Made by a program: the position numbers and the translations under genes. The notes below the pieces were generated by a model that saw nothing but the letters and a program-made list of their open reading frames with translations, was not told the DNA's origin and did no database searches. Shown in pieces: positions 8,650 through 17,190 of a DNA stretch of 17,536 bases. The DNA lies in contig JALLBK010000239.1 in assembly GCA_036940085.1 (NCBI GenBank), positions 1 to 17,536 of the forward strand, in the 5' to 3' direction. The stretch's first letter is position 1; every line of letters begins with the position of its first letter. Source of the DNA: Discostella pseudostelligera (taxonomy: Eukaryota > Bacillariophyta > Thalassiosirophyceae > Thalassiosirales > Thalassiosiraceae).

Positions 8650-9954
8650 GTGCCCATCCGCGACAACATGATTATGCCGCAACTTCGTCGTACAAGTCGT
8701 CGCCGATCGAGTGATGTTAGCAGGATCATCGGGCTGTTTGCATTCTTAGTTCTTTGGGTATTCATCATGGTTCAGACTGTGGTTGTTCTCGATCTGTCGA
8801 ACTCGTCGCTTCAAACAACAAGTCGCCTGCTTCAGCTTCAATATGGTGATGAGAGACAGACAATTACAAGATGGAGCGTCGATCACAATGATGATGGCAA
8901 TGCCTATGCAATTCCAGGAATCGAGATGCATATACCATCCCCAATGCATAATGAAGAGCCAATACATTTCGTCTACCCGGAAGACAGTATTACTTTTGCA
9001 TTAGTAGCGAGGGCAAAACTGGAAGTGGAAGAAGGGAGGGCTACGACAACTACTACTACCACCAAAAAAGGTCTCGTGCTCCTTTTGCACGCATGCACTC
9101 ACTCGGCATTGAAATTCTTTTCCCCCTCACCATCGACCTGTCCAGACTGCGTGGGTTTGTCGGAAGAATTGAGAATTGTTCGACTACTATTGGAGCATGG
9201 ATATGAGGTTGTGGCCGTAACAAGTGCCAATCGAAAGAGTGGTTGTTGGTCCATCGAGCATGATCTACATCGAATTACAACCGTACTGCACCATGATTTA
9301 TTTCGCAACTATACAATACGTGATACAATGTATGCAATTGGGGCATCCTCGGGTGGTAAAATGGCATCTGAATTGGCCGTACGAAATATCGTTCGTGGGG
9401 CAGTGGTGATGGTAGCAGCAATGTCGGAGAATGTCGTCCAGCGGCTACGAGCATCGCCCAAGCCGATATATCTAGCACACATGCCTCGAGATAAGAGAAC
9501 CATGGCATCGATGACAAAGAATTATCAGGATCTTGAGAATGTTAAAGATTTCATTCGTCTTGATGGTACGAGTTGCGATGCTGTTCCGGTAACTACCGAA
9601 TATCTTGTTCGAAGAGTGGTGGGCCTGACACCCGACGTCAGCAATCATCTTGTGTCGCAATTGAAAACTGCGGGACATATCGACTCCATATCCAACATGC
9701 TGATTTTAGACCCAACCAAATCGAATTGGAGAGATGTAGTTTCACCGGAGAATTCAACCAACTGGTTGAATGCGTTTGACCTACGACCGGGATATTCACC
9801 GCTAGCGAAGGCACTGCATAGAGCGTGGGCATTTCACGAGTATTGTTCGGAGGTGGTCGATCCTGCATTGAGATTTTGGGAATACCATGCACTCGCTGGG
9901 AAGTCGAATCATGCAGAGTTCTTCAGCGAAGCTAAGGTACAGTTGAAACGCTAA
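8650..9954 (+). CDS. Membrane-anchored alpha/beta hydrolase fold protein
   Basis: A 434-residue predicted serine hydrolase of unknown substrate. A basic N-terminus (QLRRTSRRRSS) is followed by one membrane segment at about residues 26-48, which suggests a type II anchored protein with the catalytic part in the lumen or outside. The core has a strand and oxyanion turn (LVLLLHACTHSALKFF), a CPDCVGL segment, and a nucleophile elbow GASSGG with Ser233 in G-x-S-x-G. His421 in SNHAEFF near the C-terminus is a candidate catalytic His; the acid is not assigned. The HxC...CPxCxGLxEE...CWS pattern resembles a family of uncharacterised plant and algal alpha/beta hydrolases as I recall it. Met at 8650 is the first in frame; Met at 8668 or 8677 is also possible. 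It is convergent with the VTT gene, 90 bp apart. Confidence 0.82.
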   Translation: MPIRDNMIMPQLRRTSRRRSSDVSRIIGLFAFLVLWVFIMVQTVVVLDLSNSSLQTTSRLLQLQYGDERQTITRWSVDHNDDGNAYAIPGIEMHIPSPMHNEEPIHFVYPEDSITFALVARAKLEVEEGRATTTTTTTKKGLVLLLHACTHSALKFFSPSPSTCPDCVGLSEELRIVRLLLEHGYEVVAVTSANRKSGCWSIEHDLHRITTVLHHDLFRNYTIRDTMYAIGASSGGKMASELAVRNIVRGAVVMVAAMSENVVQRLRASPKPIYLAHMPRDKRTMASMTKNYQDLENVKDFIRLDGTSCDAVPVTTEYLVRRVVGLTPDVSNHLVSQLKTAGHIDSISNMLILDPTKSNWRDVVSPENSTNWLNAFDLRPGYSPLAKALHRAWAFHEYCSEVVDPALRFWEYHALAGKSNHAEFFSEAKVQLKR

Positions 9955-10044
9955 GCGCCACTGCAAATACGTTAACATGAAAATGCTGTCATGCATGTCG
10001 TTCGATAGTAGATGTCTCCAAAATTAGTATCATTAGATAATGAT

Positions 10045-11208
10045 TTAAGCCTCTTTCCGTAAATCAGCCAACCACCAACCAGTAATTGCCGGTGAAACGA
10101 CAAATCCAAATACCGTCACAAAGACTAACAATCCATTCAATACATAGTTCTTCGGCACTACTTCACCCAAATGAGACGCACGCAATCGTACACTCGAATC
10201 ATATCCCAATGCTGCCCACAACATACTAAATGGCAATCCATGCACAATAATCGTCAGTAGGAAGGTAGGGTACGACACGGGCCTCGTCATGGAAATACCA
10301 AAGTTCTTCACAATTTGGGGTAATACCGAATATCGAACAATAAATGCACTCCGTACAGGATGATGCTCTACACCTCGTTCAATTAAACTAAACGCTTCAA
10401 TGTCTTCCAACTTTGTGCGAACTATATCAGAGAACAATGTCCGACCTAGTACAAATGCCAACGACGATCCACAAGATTTACCAATGAAACTACCTAGAAA
10501 TGCTTTACGAAACCCAAATGCCATACCTGCGGCAGTCTCAACGACGGATGTGGGTAATCCACATACTTCCCAAAATATAAAAATGAGTGTGTACAGTGCT
10601 AGACCGGCATGACCCATGGAGGCAATATCATTCAATGTTTGTAGTATGGTATTGCGGAATTTGGTAGAGTCGAATAGGGTGGAGAAGGTTTGTTTGATTG
10701 TGTCCCAATGTTGTATGGATAGAGTGAGAATGAGGATGGAAGCTATGGAGAACGATGCGAGTTTGGAAATCTTCGACAAAGACAACTTCTGTGAGGAAGA
10801 TTCGATGATTGATGATGATGACGACGACGCGTTTAATGTTAAGCCCCCTCCTCCTCCTCGCAATTGTTCCAATACTGATACAGTGTTGCATGAATGGTGA
10901 GCAAGTGAAGCACTAGTATGTTGAAATGCATGATTATGATACTGCCATTGGCGAAAGAGGATTTGTCGTTGCCGACGACGGCCCGTCCATGGTACTCCTA
11001 TTGGTTGTTGGTCATGATGTTGCTGCTGCTGGTGCTGAATAATCTGAACGCGCCTCATTCGCGTTGCACTGCCTGCCGACGGTGACTGTGACGATGCAGC
11101 TTGAGCAAGTAGTGTCCATTGAAAGAGCAATAGCAATAGAATAGCGTTGGCGACGAGCGTCGCTGGCCGAGTAGGGAAGCTACCATTAATCTTCGCCGTC
11201 ATGGCCAT
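10045..11208 (-). CDS. VTT/DedA-type (SNARE-associated) membrane protein
   Basis: Integral membrane protein with a VTT domain, the family of DedA, TMEM41, TMEM64 and VMP1; eukaryotic members include lipid scramblases. The frame is open up to 11469, but I place the start at Met 11208 (or 11202), because a signal-peptide-like stretch follows (LVANAILLLLLFQWTLLAQA, then ASSQ). A basic, Gln/His-rich linker comes next, with an LRGG followed by a glycine run, then membrane segments near ILILTL, ALYTLIFIFWEVCGLP, ETAAGMAFGFRKAFLGSFIG and GSSLAFVLGR. The VTT core is completed by FIVRYSVLPQIVKNFGISM and FLLTIIVHGLPFSMLWAALG. A signal peptide plus linker could mean ER entry or, in an alga with complex plastids, plastid targeting. 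Divergent from phosphoserine aminotransferase: the 422 bp between the starts (11209-11630) is their shared upstream region. Confidence 0.83.
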   Translation of the reverse strand: MAMTAKINGSFPTRPATLVANAILLLLLFQWTLLAQAASSQSPSAGSATRMRRVQIIQHQQQQHHDQQPIGVPWTGRRRQRQILFRQWQYHNHAFQHTSASLAHHSCNTVSVLEQLRGGGGGLTLNASSSSSSIIESSSQKLSLSKISKLASFSIASILILTLSIQHWDTIKQTFSTLFDSTKFRNTILQTLNDIASMGHAGLALYTLIFIFWEVCGLPTSVVETAAGMAFGFRKAFLGSFIGKSCGSSLAFVLGRTLFSDIVRTKLEDIEAFSLIERGVEHHPVRSAFIVRYSVLPQIVKNFGISMTRPVSYPTFLLTIIVHGLPFSMLWAALGYDSSVRLRASHLGEVVPKNYVLNGLLVFVTVFGFVVSPAITGWWLADLRKEA

Positions 11209-11630
11209 GATGTTTGGCTTGACGCTTGACGGTGATGGTGACGGCGGCATCGGCATCGTCATGGAGTCAATGGTCAAATCGGCACGCATCACGCATGGCA
11301 AAATGGCGGGCTCGCTGCGGCGGAGCGAGGGGACGGCAAGACGGCTCGTAGAAACAAAAGATTCGGTACTGTTCCTACCGTAGAAAATTGCACCCTCTCT
11401 CCGCGCCGCACATTCTTCTCTCCATCGCCGACGATGACGACGACGCATCTTCGAGGCGAAGACCACCAATAAGACGCGTCAGTGAAATCCAAATCCAAGC
11501 CATCCATATCCCCCTATCTCGGATCCAACGGGCCTTTCATCATACCATCGCCATCGCCACACCTCATCACTCATCAATCATCAAGCAATATTGCACTTTT
11601 CCAAGCAGACAGTTGCCCAACAATATCATC

Positions 11631-12985
11631 ATGTTCCGTTTTGCCCCCCGCCAAGTTGCTCGCACCGTCGCCTTTGCTCAGCATCAGCATGTCACCGCCA
11701 TCGGTTCCTCCACCGCCGCTCGTGCCTTGACGGCGCGTTGGTTGAGCGCCGCTGCTGCTCCTGGCCCCAAGGTGTGTGATATGCACTCTCTTGTGATTAT
11801 AAATCTCTTTGTCTTTGTCAAATCTTGTTTGGTAACTCACTTGATGGCTCATATTATTATTCTATCTCTTAGCCTGCCAACCCCGAATTCTCCTCGGGAC
11901 CATGCAAAAAGCACCCTGGCTACTCCATTGCCAACCTCCCCACCTCGACTCTCGGACGCTCTCATCGTTCCAAGCTTGGTAAAGATCGTCTTAAATTTGC
12001 CATTGACGAAACCAAGCGTATGCTTGGTATTCCTGACAATTATCTCGTGGGGATTGTCCCCGCTTCCGACACTGGTGCCTACGAAATGGCCATGTGGAAT
12101 ATGCTCGGTGCACGTGATATCGACATTTGTCATTGGGAGAGCTTTGGGAAAGGTTGGTTTGCCGATGCTGTGAATCATTTAAAGTTACGTGATACTGTCG
12201 ATGTCAAAGAACATACTGCCGGGTACGGCGAACTTCCTGATTTGACTGCCACCTCCAAAGATCGGGATATTTGCTTCACCTTCAATGGTACTACCAGTGG
12301 TGTCCGCGTTCCCGATGGTTGTGATTGGATTGCCGATGATCGGACAGGGTTGACTTTGTGTGATGCCACCTCGGCGGTATTTGCCATGAATATGCCATGG
12401 GAGAAGCTTGATGTGACCACCTACAGTTGGCAGAAGGTATTGGGTGGTGAGGGTGCCCATGGTATGCTCATATTGTCCCCCCGGGCTGTGGAACGATTGG
12501 AATCGTACACTCCCGCCAATCGCCCATTACCAAAGATCTTCCGTATGACGAAGAAGGGAAAGATTGATGAGAGTATCTTCAAGGGTGCTACCATTAACAC
12601 ACCCTCGATGATGGCAGTGGAAGATTACATTGATGCATTGGCATGGGCGGAGAGCGTGGGTGGCACCGAGGGTCTAATTAAGATTTCGAACAACAACCTT
12701 GCGGTGTTGGAGAAGTTTGTGGCCGAGAATGATTGGATTGATTTCTTGGCCAAGGATAAATCTATCCGTTCCAATACCTCGGTGTGCTGTACGTTGGATT
12801 TGACACCGGAGCAGATTAAGGCGTTTGTGGCATTGTTGGAGAAGGAGAATGTTGCGTTGGATATTGGAGGGTATAGGGATGCTCCGCCTAGTATTCGTAT
12901 TTGGTGTGGTGCCACGGTTGAGACGGCGGATGTGCAGGCTTTGACGCCTTGGTTAAAATGGGCATATGAGGAGGTCAAGAAGTAG
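11631..12985 (+). CDS. PSAT: Phosphoserine aminotransferase, alphaproteobacterial/Methanosarcina type
   Basis: PLP enzyme that converts 3-phosphohydroxypyruvate and glutamate to phosphoserine and 2-oxoglutarate, the second step of serine synthesis. Exons are 11631-11771 and 11873-12985 with a 101-bp phase-0 intron (GTGTGT donor, CTTAG acceptor), giving 417 residues. Exon 1 codes for an Arg/Ala-rich presequence without acidic residues ([17 protein letters not shown], then ARWLSAAAA), typical of mitochondrial import. The mature part begins [11 protein letters not shown] and has [44 protein letters not shown], the PLP lysine in [13 protein letters not shown] (Lys235), INTPSM and [19 protein letters not shown]. 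This matches the variant subfamily described from Caulobacter, rhizobia and Methanosarcina, not the common E. coli/human SerC type. An in-frame Met at 11388 exists, but the presequence supports 11631. Confidence 0.95.
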
Positions 12986-13297
12986 ATAGATGATAGATAG
13001 TGTGTGCGTCTTAAAGCGAGATCGAGGGAGCGAGAAGTACGAGAGAAGTGAGATGTCTGGGGTTGAGCACGTAGCATTTTGTTTCACATATTATCCTCGG
13101 GAGGCAATTACAGTTGAAATTAGAGCGTGGTGGCATGTGCTGCTTGATGAAATTTCACATGATATCTAAAGATGTAATACTATGCTCTATTCTAAGTAGA
13201 TATGACTTTACTACTAACCAGACAAGAATGCAATCAAAACGTTCGACACAATGCAATACTCTACTCTACAGTGCAGTACTCCTACAATCTAGTACTA
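12986..13297. other. Convergent 3' intergenic region
   Basis: 312 bp between two stop codons on opposite strands, with a GATAGATGATAGATAG stretch just after the first stop. I see no gene, RNA or clear terminator; it probably holds both 3' untranslated regions. Confidence 0.6.
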
Positions 13298-14014
13298 CTA
13301 TCCTCGGACACGACTTCCAAACAACCTACTCCGAATTGCTTTATCCGTAGCAACCATAAGATCCTTTATCGATGCAAATATCCTCTCGCAATGGAAAATC
13401 GGAGCAGAGTAATTTCCAGTAAGCTGTCGATGATGTGCCAAGTGATCACTCGGAGAAACCAATAGCCAAGGATAATTCAATTTCTCCAATGAAGGTGTGT
13501 GAATGATCAAATTGGCCAAGATGACAATCCGAGCGGCATTTACCGCCGATGCTCTATCACACGATGCACCCCATGCCGCAAGTACAAATGGAGTCATGTA
13601 GGCACAGACAAACTCGGATGTGGATACTGCACTGGCGGAACTGGGCAGAACAATGGTGTTGAATCGATGATGGAATCGGTGCATCCAATAGAAGTATCGA
13701 GTGTGCATCAAGAAGTGTCCGCAGTAGAACAATACATTCTCTATCACCAAAAAGTTGAAGACGGCAAATGCCTGCTGTAACAATGTCAACTTGCGTTGGG
13801 TGCAACAATAGCGTAGAGTGATGTAGTAAAAGACCGGACCGAGCACCAAGTGATTGATAATCGTTGCACGTAATCCAGCGGCATGTAATTCTTTCCCTCC
13901 ATCACGTTTTCGAAGACGCTGTACATCGGACGACGAGATGCCAAACTCGAAAATGAGCATCAAAGCGACGCCCATGGAGGAAAAGCCGAAGCCCTCGAGA
14001 AGTAAATTATTCAT
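13298..14014 (-). CDS. Fatty acid hydroxylase / sterol desaturase family protein
   Basis: Di-iron membrane oxygenase family that includes sterol C4-methyl oxidase, C5-desaturase and fatty acid hydroxylases. With ATG at 14014 the protein has 238 residues. The three histidine boxes are intact: HFLMH (100-104), HRFHH (112-116) and HLAHH (191-195), with NYSAPIFHCERIF after the third in the place of the usual GNYG...WDRLFGT. Hydrophobic segments flank the boxes (GVALMLIFEFGI, HLVLGPVFYYITL, NFLVIENVLFYC, ARIVILANLII). The frame remains open upstream without an ATG to about 14110 and reads plausibly (LFDFGPLRVPTYRHC), so an upstream exon may be missing; the N-terminus is therefore uncertain. The substrate cannot be told. 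It is divergent from the membrane protein gene at 14620 and convergent with phosphoserine aminotransferase. Confidence 0.82.
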   Translation of the reverse strand: MNNLLLEGFGFSSMGVALMLIFEFGISSSDVQRLRKRDGGKELHAAGLRATIINHLVLGPVFYYITLRYCCTQRKLTLLQQAFAVFNFLVIENVLFYCGHFLMHTRYFYWMHRFHHRFNTIVLPSSASAVSTSEFVCAYMTPFVLAAWGASCDRASAVNAARIVILANLIIHTPSLEKLNYPWLLVSPSDHLAHHRQLTGNYSAPIFHCERIFASIKDLMVATDKAIRSRLFGSRVRG

Positions 14015-14619
14015 GATGATAAAGAGTCGGCGACGATTGTTTGGACAGTGGCGATAAGTAGGCACTCTCAATGGACCGAAGTCAAATAATGTGATGTTGT
14101 GCCGTGAAATTTAAACATCGTCATTTTTTGCCTTCGCTTTCGCTTCTTGATGTCAAGAGCAGGGGACTAGGTAAGCAGATGGTTGGGAACCCATCGTACA
14201 GGGAGATGATTTTATGAAGGCATCCAGCGTTCGGAAAGCCGAGGGTTCAGAGTTCGGTTTGCTTCATCTCATGGCGTTGTCGGTGATTGCAGTTGTTGGG
14301 TGGAACGATCGATGCAGTTGGCGCAGCTTGACACCGGGGGTCAAGGTTTGGCGGGAGACATGACGTCAGCATCGCTCATTCTTCCTCCTTTAGCGCTCAA
14401 CATCAATACTGGAGACATCTACCTACACGTGGAAGAAAAGGCGTATGAAGTCGTCGGACAGATTGAGACATCGACAGTCAGACTGCCTGGTTGCGACAGC
14501 AACGATGTCCATCGTCCGCGGCGACCGGCGACGACGGTGCACCTTCGGTTCATGTCAACCATGGCAGGTATTGGCATTGGGGTATCGAGGCATTGATCCA
14601 TCGTAGTTGCTATTGAAAC
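14015..14619. other. Divergent intergenic region between the hydroxylase and membrane protein genes
   Basis: About 600 bp that must hold two promoters. A + strand frame of 98 codons at 14300-14596 has no recognised family and I do not call it. The E2F-like and CRE-like sites at 14347-14368 are the only motifs I can point to. Confidence 0.5.
14347..14368 (+). promoter_or_regulatory. Adjacent E2F-like and CRE motifs
   Basis: TTTGGCGGGA at 14347-14356 is followed four bases later by the palindrome TGACGTCA at 14361-14368. The palindrome contains TGACGT and ACGTCA, which are known as CO2/cAMP-responsive elements in the diatom Phaeodactylum. The site is about 250 bp before the start at 14620 and about 330 bp from the hydroxylase start. 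Confidence 0.4.
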
Positions 14620-16315
14620 ATGGCATCCTCATCGGCAGCAACCACAAGGAGGAGGAAGATATTCCCTCATTTGGAAGACGAGAAGCGGTCGGCGGCTGCG
14701 TCATCGGCAGCAGAAGGTGCCTCCAACTCCAATGACAATGACAATGACAATGCCGACACATCGNCAATGACAATGACAATGCCGACACATCGAAGAAGGC
14801 TGACGGCACATCCTACAACAATGCCAAGTCCAAAAAGGGATCAGCAGAAGCTCCTACCACGAAGAAAACAGACCAAGAAGCTGTTCCCTATCAATCAGTC
14901 GGTCCGATTACCGATCATCTCATACCGTTGCCATTAGTCTTTACAGTGATCGTCTGCTCGGGATTATTTTGGATTGCATCGTTTCGCGATGTCATGGCGA
15001 CGGGAAAACCCATCCTTGATACATTGTCGATGTTATGGGGCCAGGAGGATGCAGATGCCGACTATTTGGTGAGTTTCACTGGTGTAGATTATTTGTTTGA
15101 AGGGGTGATGCATTTGTCATTTCATTCGGCATTGATCTTAACATGTCTACATCACTTACATCGATACATTATCATCGTCGGCACAACAAAATCATCCACC
15201 CACAAAAGCAATACACCAAATCGACAGCATGGTTCGACGATTCACGCGGTTGGAAGTCAAAGCAGGGCGGCCTGTCTACCATCCTCGCCGTAACTACCGA
15301 TGCCAACAATATGGGAGGACTATTCATTCGGAAAATGGCCGGTGTGGCGGGGCTAGCCTACCACACCACGAAACTATGGCCAATTGTATTCCACTCTCCT
15401 CCGGAGCATGATAAGAAATCAAATTCTGGACGTTGGATAGGTGCCAGTTGGGGTGAGGGTCATTTCGACCCGTTGCTTACATTGGGAATGATTGGGAATG
15501 TATGTATCTCCATCTTTTACATGAATCGGATGGACGATTTGAAGAATGCAGGAGCGGGTGGGATTGGAATGTCATTTGTGTGCGCAAGTTTGATAGAGGC
15601 ATTTATCTTTGGTGTCTATTTATTGAGTCGAAGAATGAATCGCAAGGCATCGGCACCAACAACGAGGAGAGTCAATGCCAATGCCAATTCGGAACGGTAT
15701 GATCCAGAAGAAGATCCCAATTCACTGCCGTCGCGAATTGTGGCACGCACTGTGTTGATCGTTTCGTCATTGATATCATTGGTTGCACTGCGTGATCTCT
15801 GCTTTCCTGGGACTATTCTTTCCTTCATCCCACGTGACGACATTTATCTTGAATGGACGGGAGCATTCCTTCACTCGCCACCACCTGACACTGTCGAAGC
15901 AGATGAGAATGGATTGGAAGCTCCATTATTTGAAGGGGATAAATTTGTTTCCCAATTGATGGGGTTGTATCTTTCATTATGCTGTATGTTCAAGATGATG
16001 TCAGCATTAGGATGGTCGAAAGGTGATAGGAGATGTGGCCCTTCGAGGGAGAATGTAGATAGGAGTGGTGTAATCTCCTCGCGGATGATTTGGAAAGCTC
16101 AAGCATTTGGAAATACAATCTTATTGGGAATGTTGAGGTTATTTACTCCTGCCGCATTGAGTGCAAGTCTTGATTTGAGATGGCATTTGATGCTGGTGGC
16201 ATATGAAGCATTTATCTTATGTGAGTTTGTTGATTTTTCGCGTCGACGATGACACTCTGACCTCTCAGCCTCTAACACTTATCATCATACTACAGTTTTG
16301 TATGGATTTTGGTAA
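14620..16315 (+). CDS. Unrecognised multi-pass membrane protein, broken by an assembly join
   Basis: I do not recognise this family. The likely reading is 14620-14763, 14793-15068, 15209-16220 and 16296-16315, giving 483 residues. Bases 14764-14792 are an N plus a 28-bp exact repeat and must be left out to keep the frame. The first intron (15069-15208, GTGAGT to AAAAG, 140 bp) is phase 0. The second (16221-16295, GTGAGT to CTACAG, 75 bp) follows phase 1 and ends the protein in FLYGFW. Without this last splice the frame stops at 16252 with CEFVDFSRRR. The N-terminus is Ser/Ala/Asn/Asp-rich and hydrophilic; after it come several membrane segments (LPLVFTVIVCSGLFWIA, LLTLGMIGNVCISIFYM, FVCASLIEAFIFGVYLL, VARTVLIVSSLISLVAL, LMGLYLSLCCMFKMM, LMLVAYEAFILFLYGFW). 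It is probably a stramenopile-specific transporter or scaffold. Confidence 0.68.
14736..14792. repeat. Assembly artefact: 28-bp exact duplication around a single N
   Basis: Positions 14736-14763 and 14765-14792 are identical, with N at 14764. The sequence is itself a short AATGAC tandem repeat, which probably caused the contig break. The extra 29 bases shift the frame of the membrane protein gene. Confidence 0.9.
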
Positions 16316-16759
16316 ACTGAGTTTGGGACTATTCTGATTGATGTTGGTTGAGAGAGAGATCGCCACTCGGTGATAACATATCGAGAGATTGAAGATTCCC
16401 CGACAGGCCAATATCAAGTACTACAACCTTAAATCTTAACACGCCTGGCCTCTGACTTTTAATCGACATGGGTATTGTACCATTAATTCTGAATTTGGAG
16501 AGCTCCCCGTTGGCAACCGACGGGATATCAAAGTCATTGAAAGAAGGGTACGATAAAATAGTACTTCCTTGATCGATTCGTCGAAGTGAGTGGGTGGATG
16601 CCTGTGAAACGTGGAACTTTGAGTTCCAGGAAAAAGTGAGGCGGGCTCGATGGGGGGGGGAGGGAGGATACCAATTCCTACTGAATGGCACTGGGAAATT
16701 GGCGACAAAGACAGACTCACGACCAATGTACCAAATCCTACATGAAGATTCGCCTTGAA

Positions 16760-16830
16760 TTTGGCGCGACGAAGGCTCCAGAACAGAAAGAATGTGAGCC
16801 ATTTATTTCTCTCTACCGACGGTTTGGCGC
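16760..16830 (+). promoter_or_regulatory. Two E2F-like sites upstream of ornithine decarboxylase
   Basis: TTTGGCGCGA at 16760-16769 and TTTGGCGC at 16823-16830 match the E2F core. A weaker GCCCGCCAA, read TTGGCGGGC on the minus strand, lies at 17092-17100. They are 90-430 bp before the start codon. Ornithine decarboxylase is growth-regulated in many eukaryotes, which fits, but binding is not shown. Confidence 0.4.
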
Positions 16831-17109
16831 ACAACAAGCACAAGACAGACACAGACGCACTCGCAAAAGAGCCCGCAAAGACCACACACTCCCCATGACG
16901 ACGCAGACGACGCGACGGATCCGCCCGCCCCATCCACATCCAGCCACCACATTCATCGACGACCACATCCACCATCGCATAATATCGAGCATTGAGCAAT
17001 GCTAATGAAAAGCACTTCATGAAAATAGAATGCGAGGAAGAGTGAACGATCAAAGATTCAACCTCATCATCGACGACGTTCTTTCCTGACAGCCCGCCAA
17101 TTCTTTCCC

Positions 17110-17123
17110 TATAAGTAACGTCA
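17110..17123 (+). promoter_or_regulatory. TATA-like and ACGTCA motifs before ornithine decarboxylase
   Basis: TATAAG at 17110-17115 and ACGTCA at 17118-17123 lie 68-81 bp upstream of the ATG at 17191, a plausible core-promoter position. Short motifs such as these also occur by chance. Confidence 0.3.
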
Positions 17124-17190
17124 TCAACATCAAGATCGAACGCACCCCAAATCTCAATCGAATCATCTACTATTACTATTCAATATCAAT

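Larger units (their letters stand above)
16316..17190. other. Intergenic region upstream of the ornithine decarboxylase-like gene
   Basis: 875 bp without a gene I can support. Open frames on the minus strand at 16329-16802 and 16436-17053 overlap each other and have low-complexity, unconvincing translations. A G-run lies at 16652-16668. E2F-like sites and a possible TATA box are listed separately. Confidence 0.5.

Noticed and set aside
12625..13077. 150-codon minus-strand frame
   Set aside because: Antisense to the conserved end of phosphoserine aminotransferase.
14300..14596. 98-codon plus-strand frame in the divergent intergenic region
   Set aside because: No recognised family, ends before the next gene, and overlaps putative promoter motifs; not enough support.
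16436..17053. 205-codon minus-strand frame
   Set aside because: Composition is irregular, it overlaps another minus-strand frame and the upstream region of the decarboxylase, and no motif is seen.
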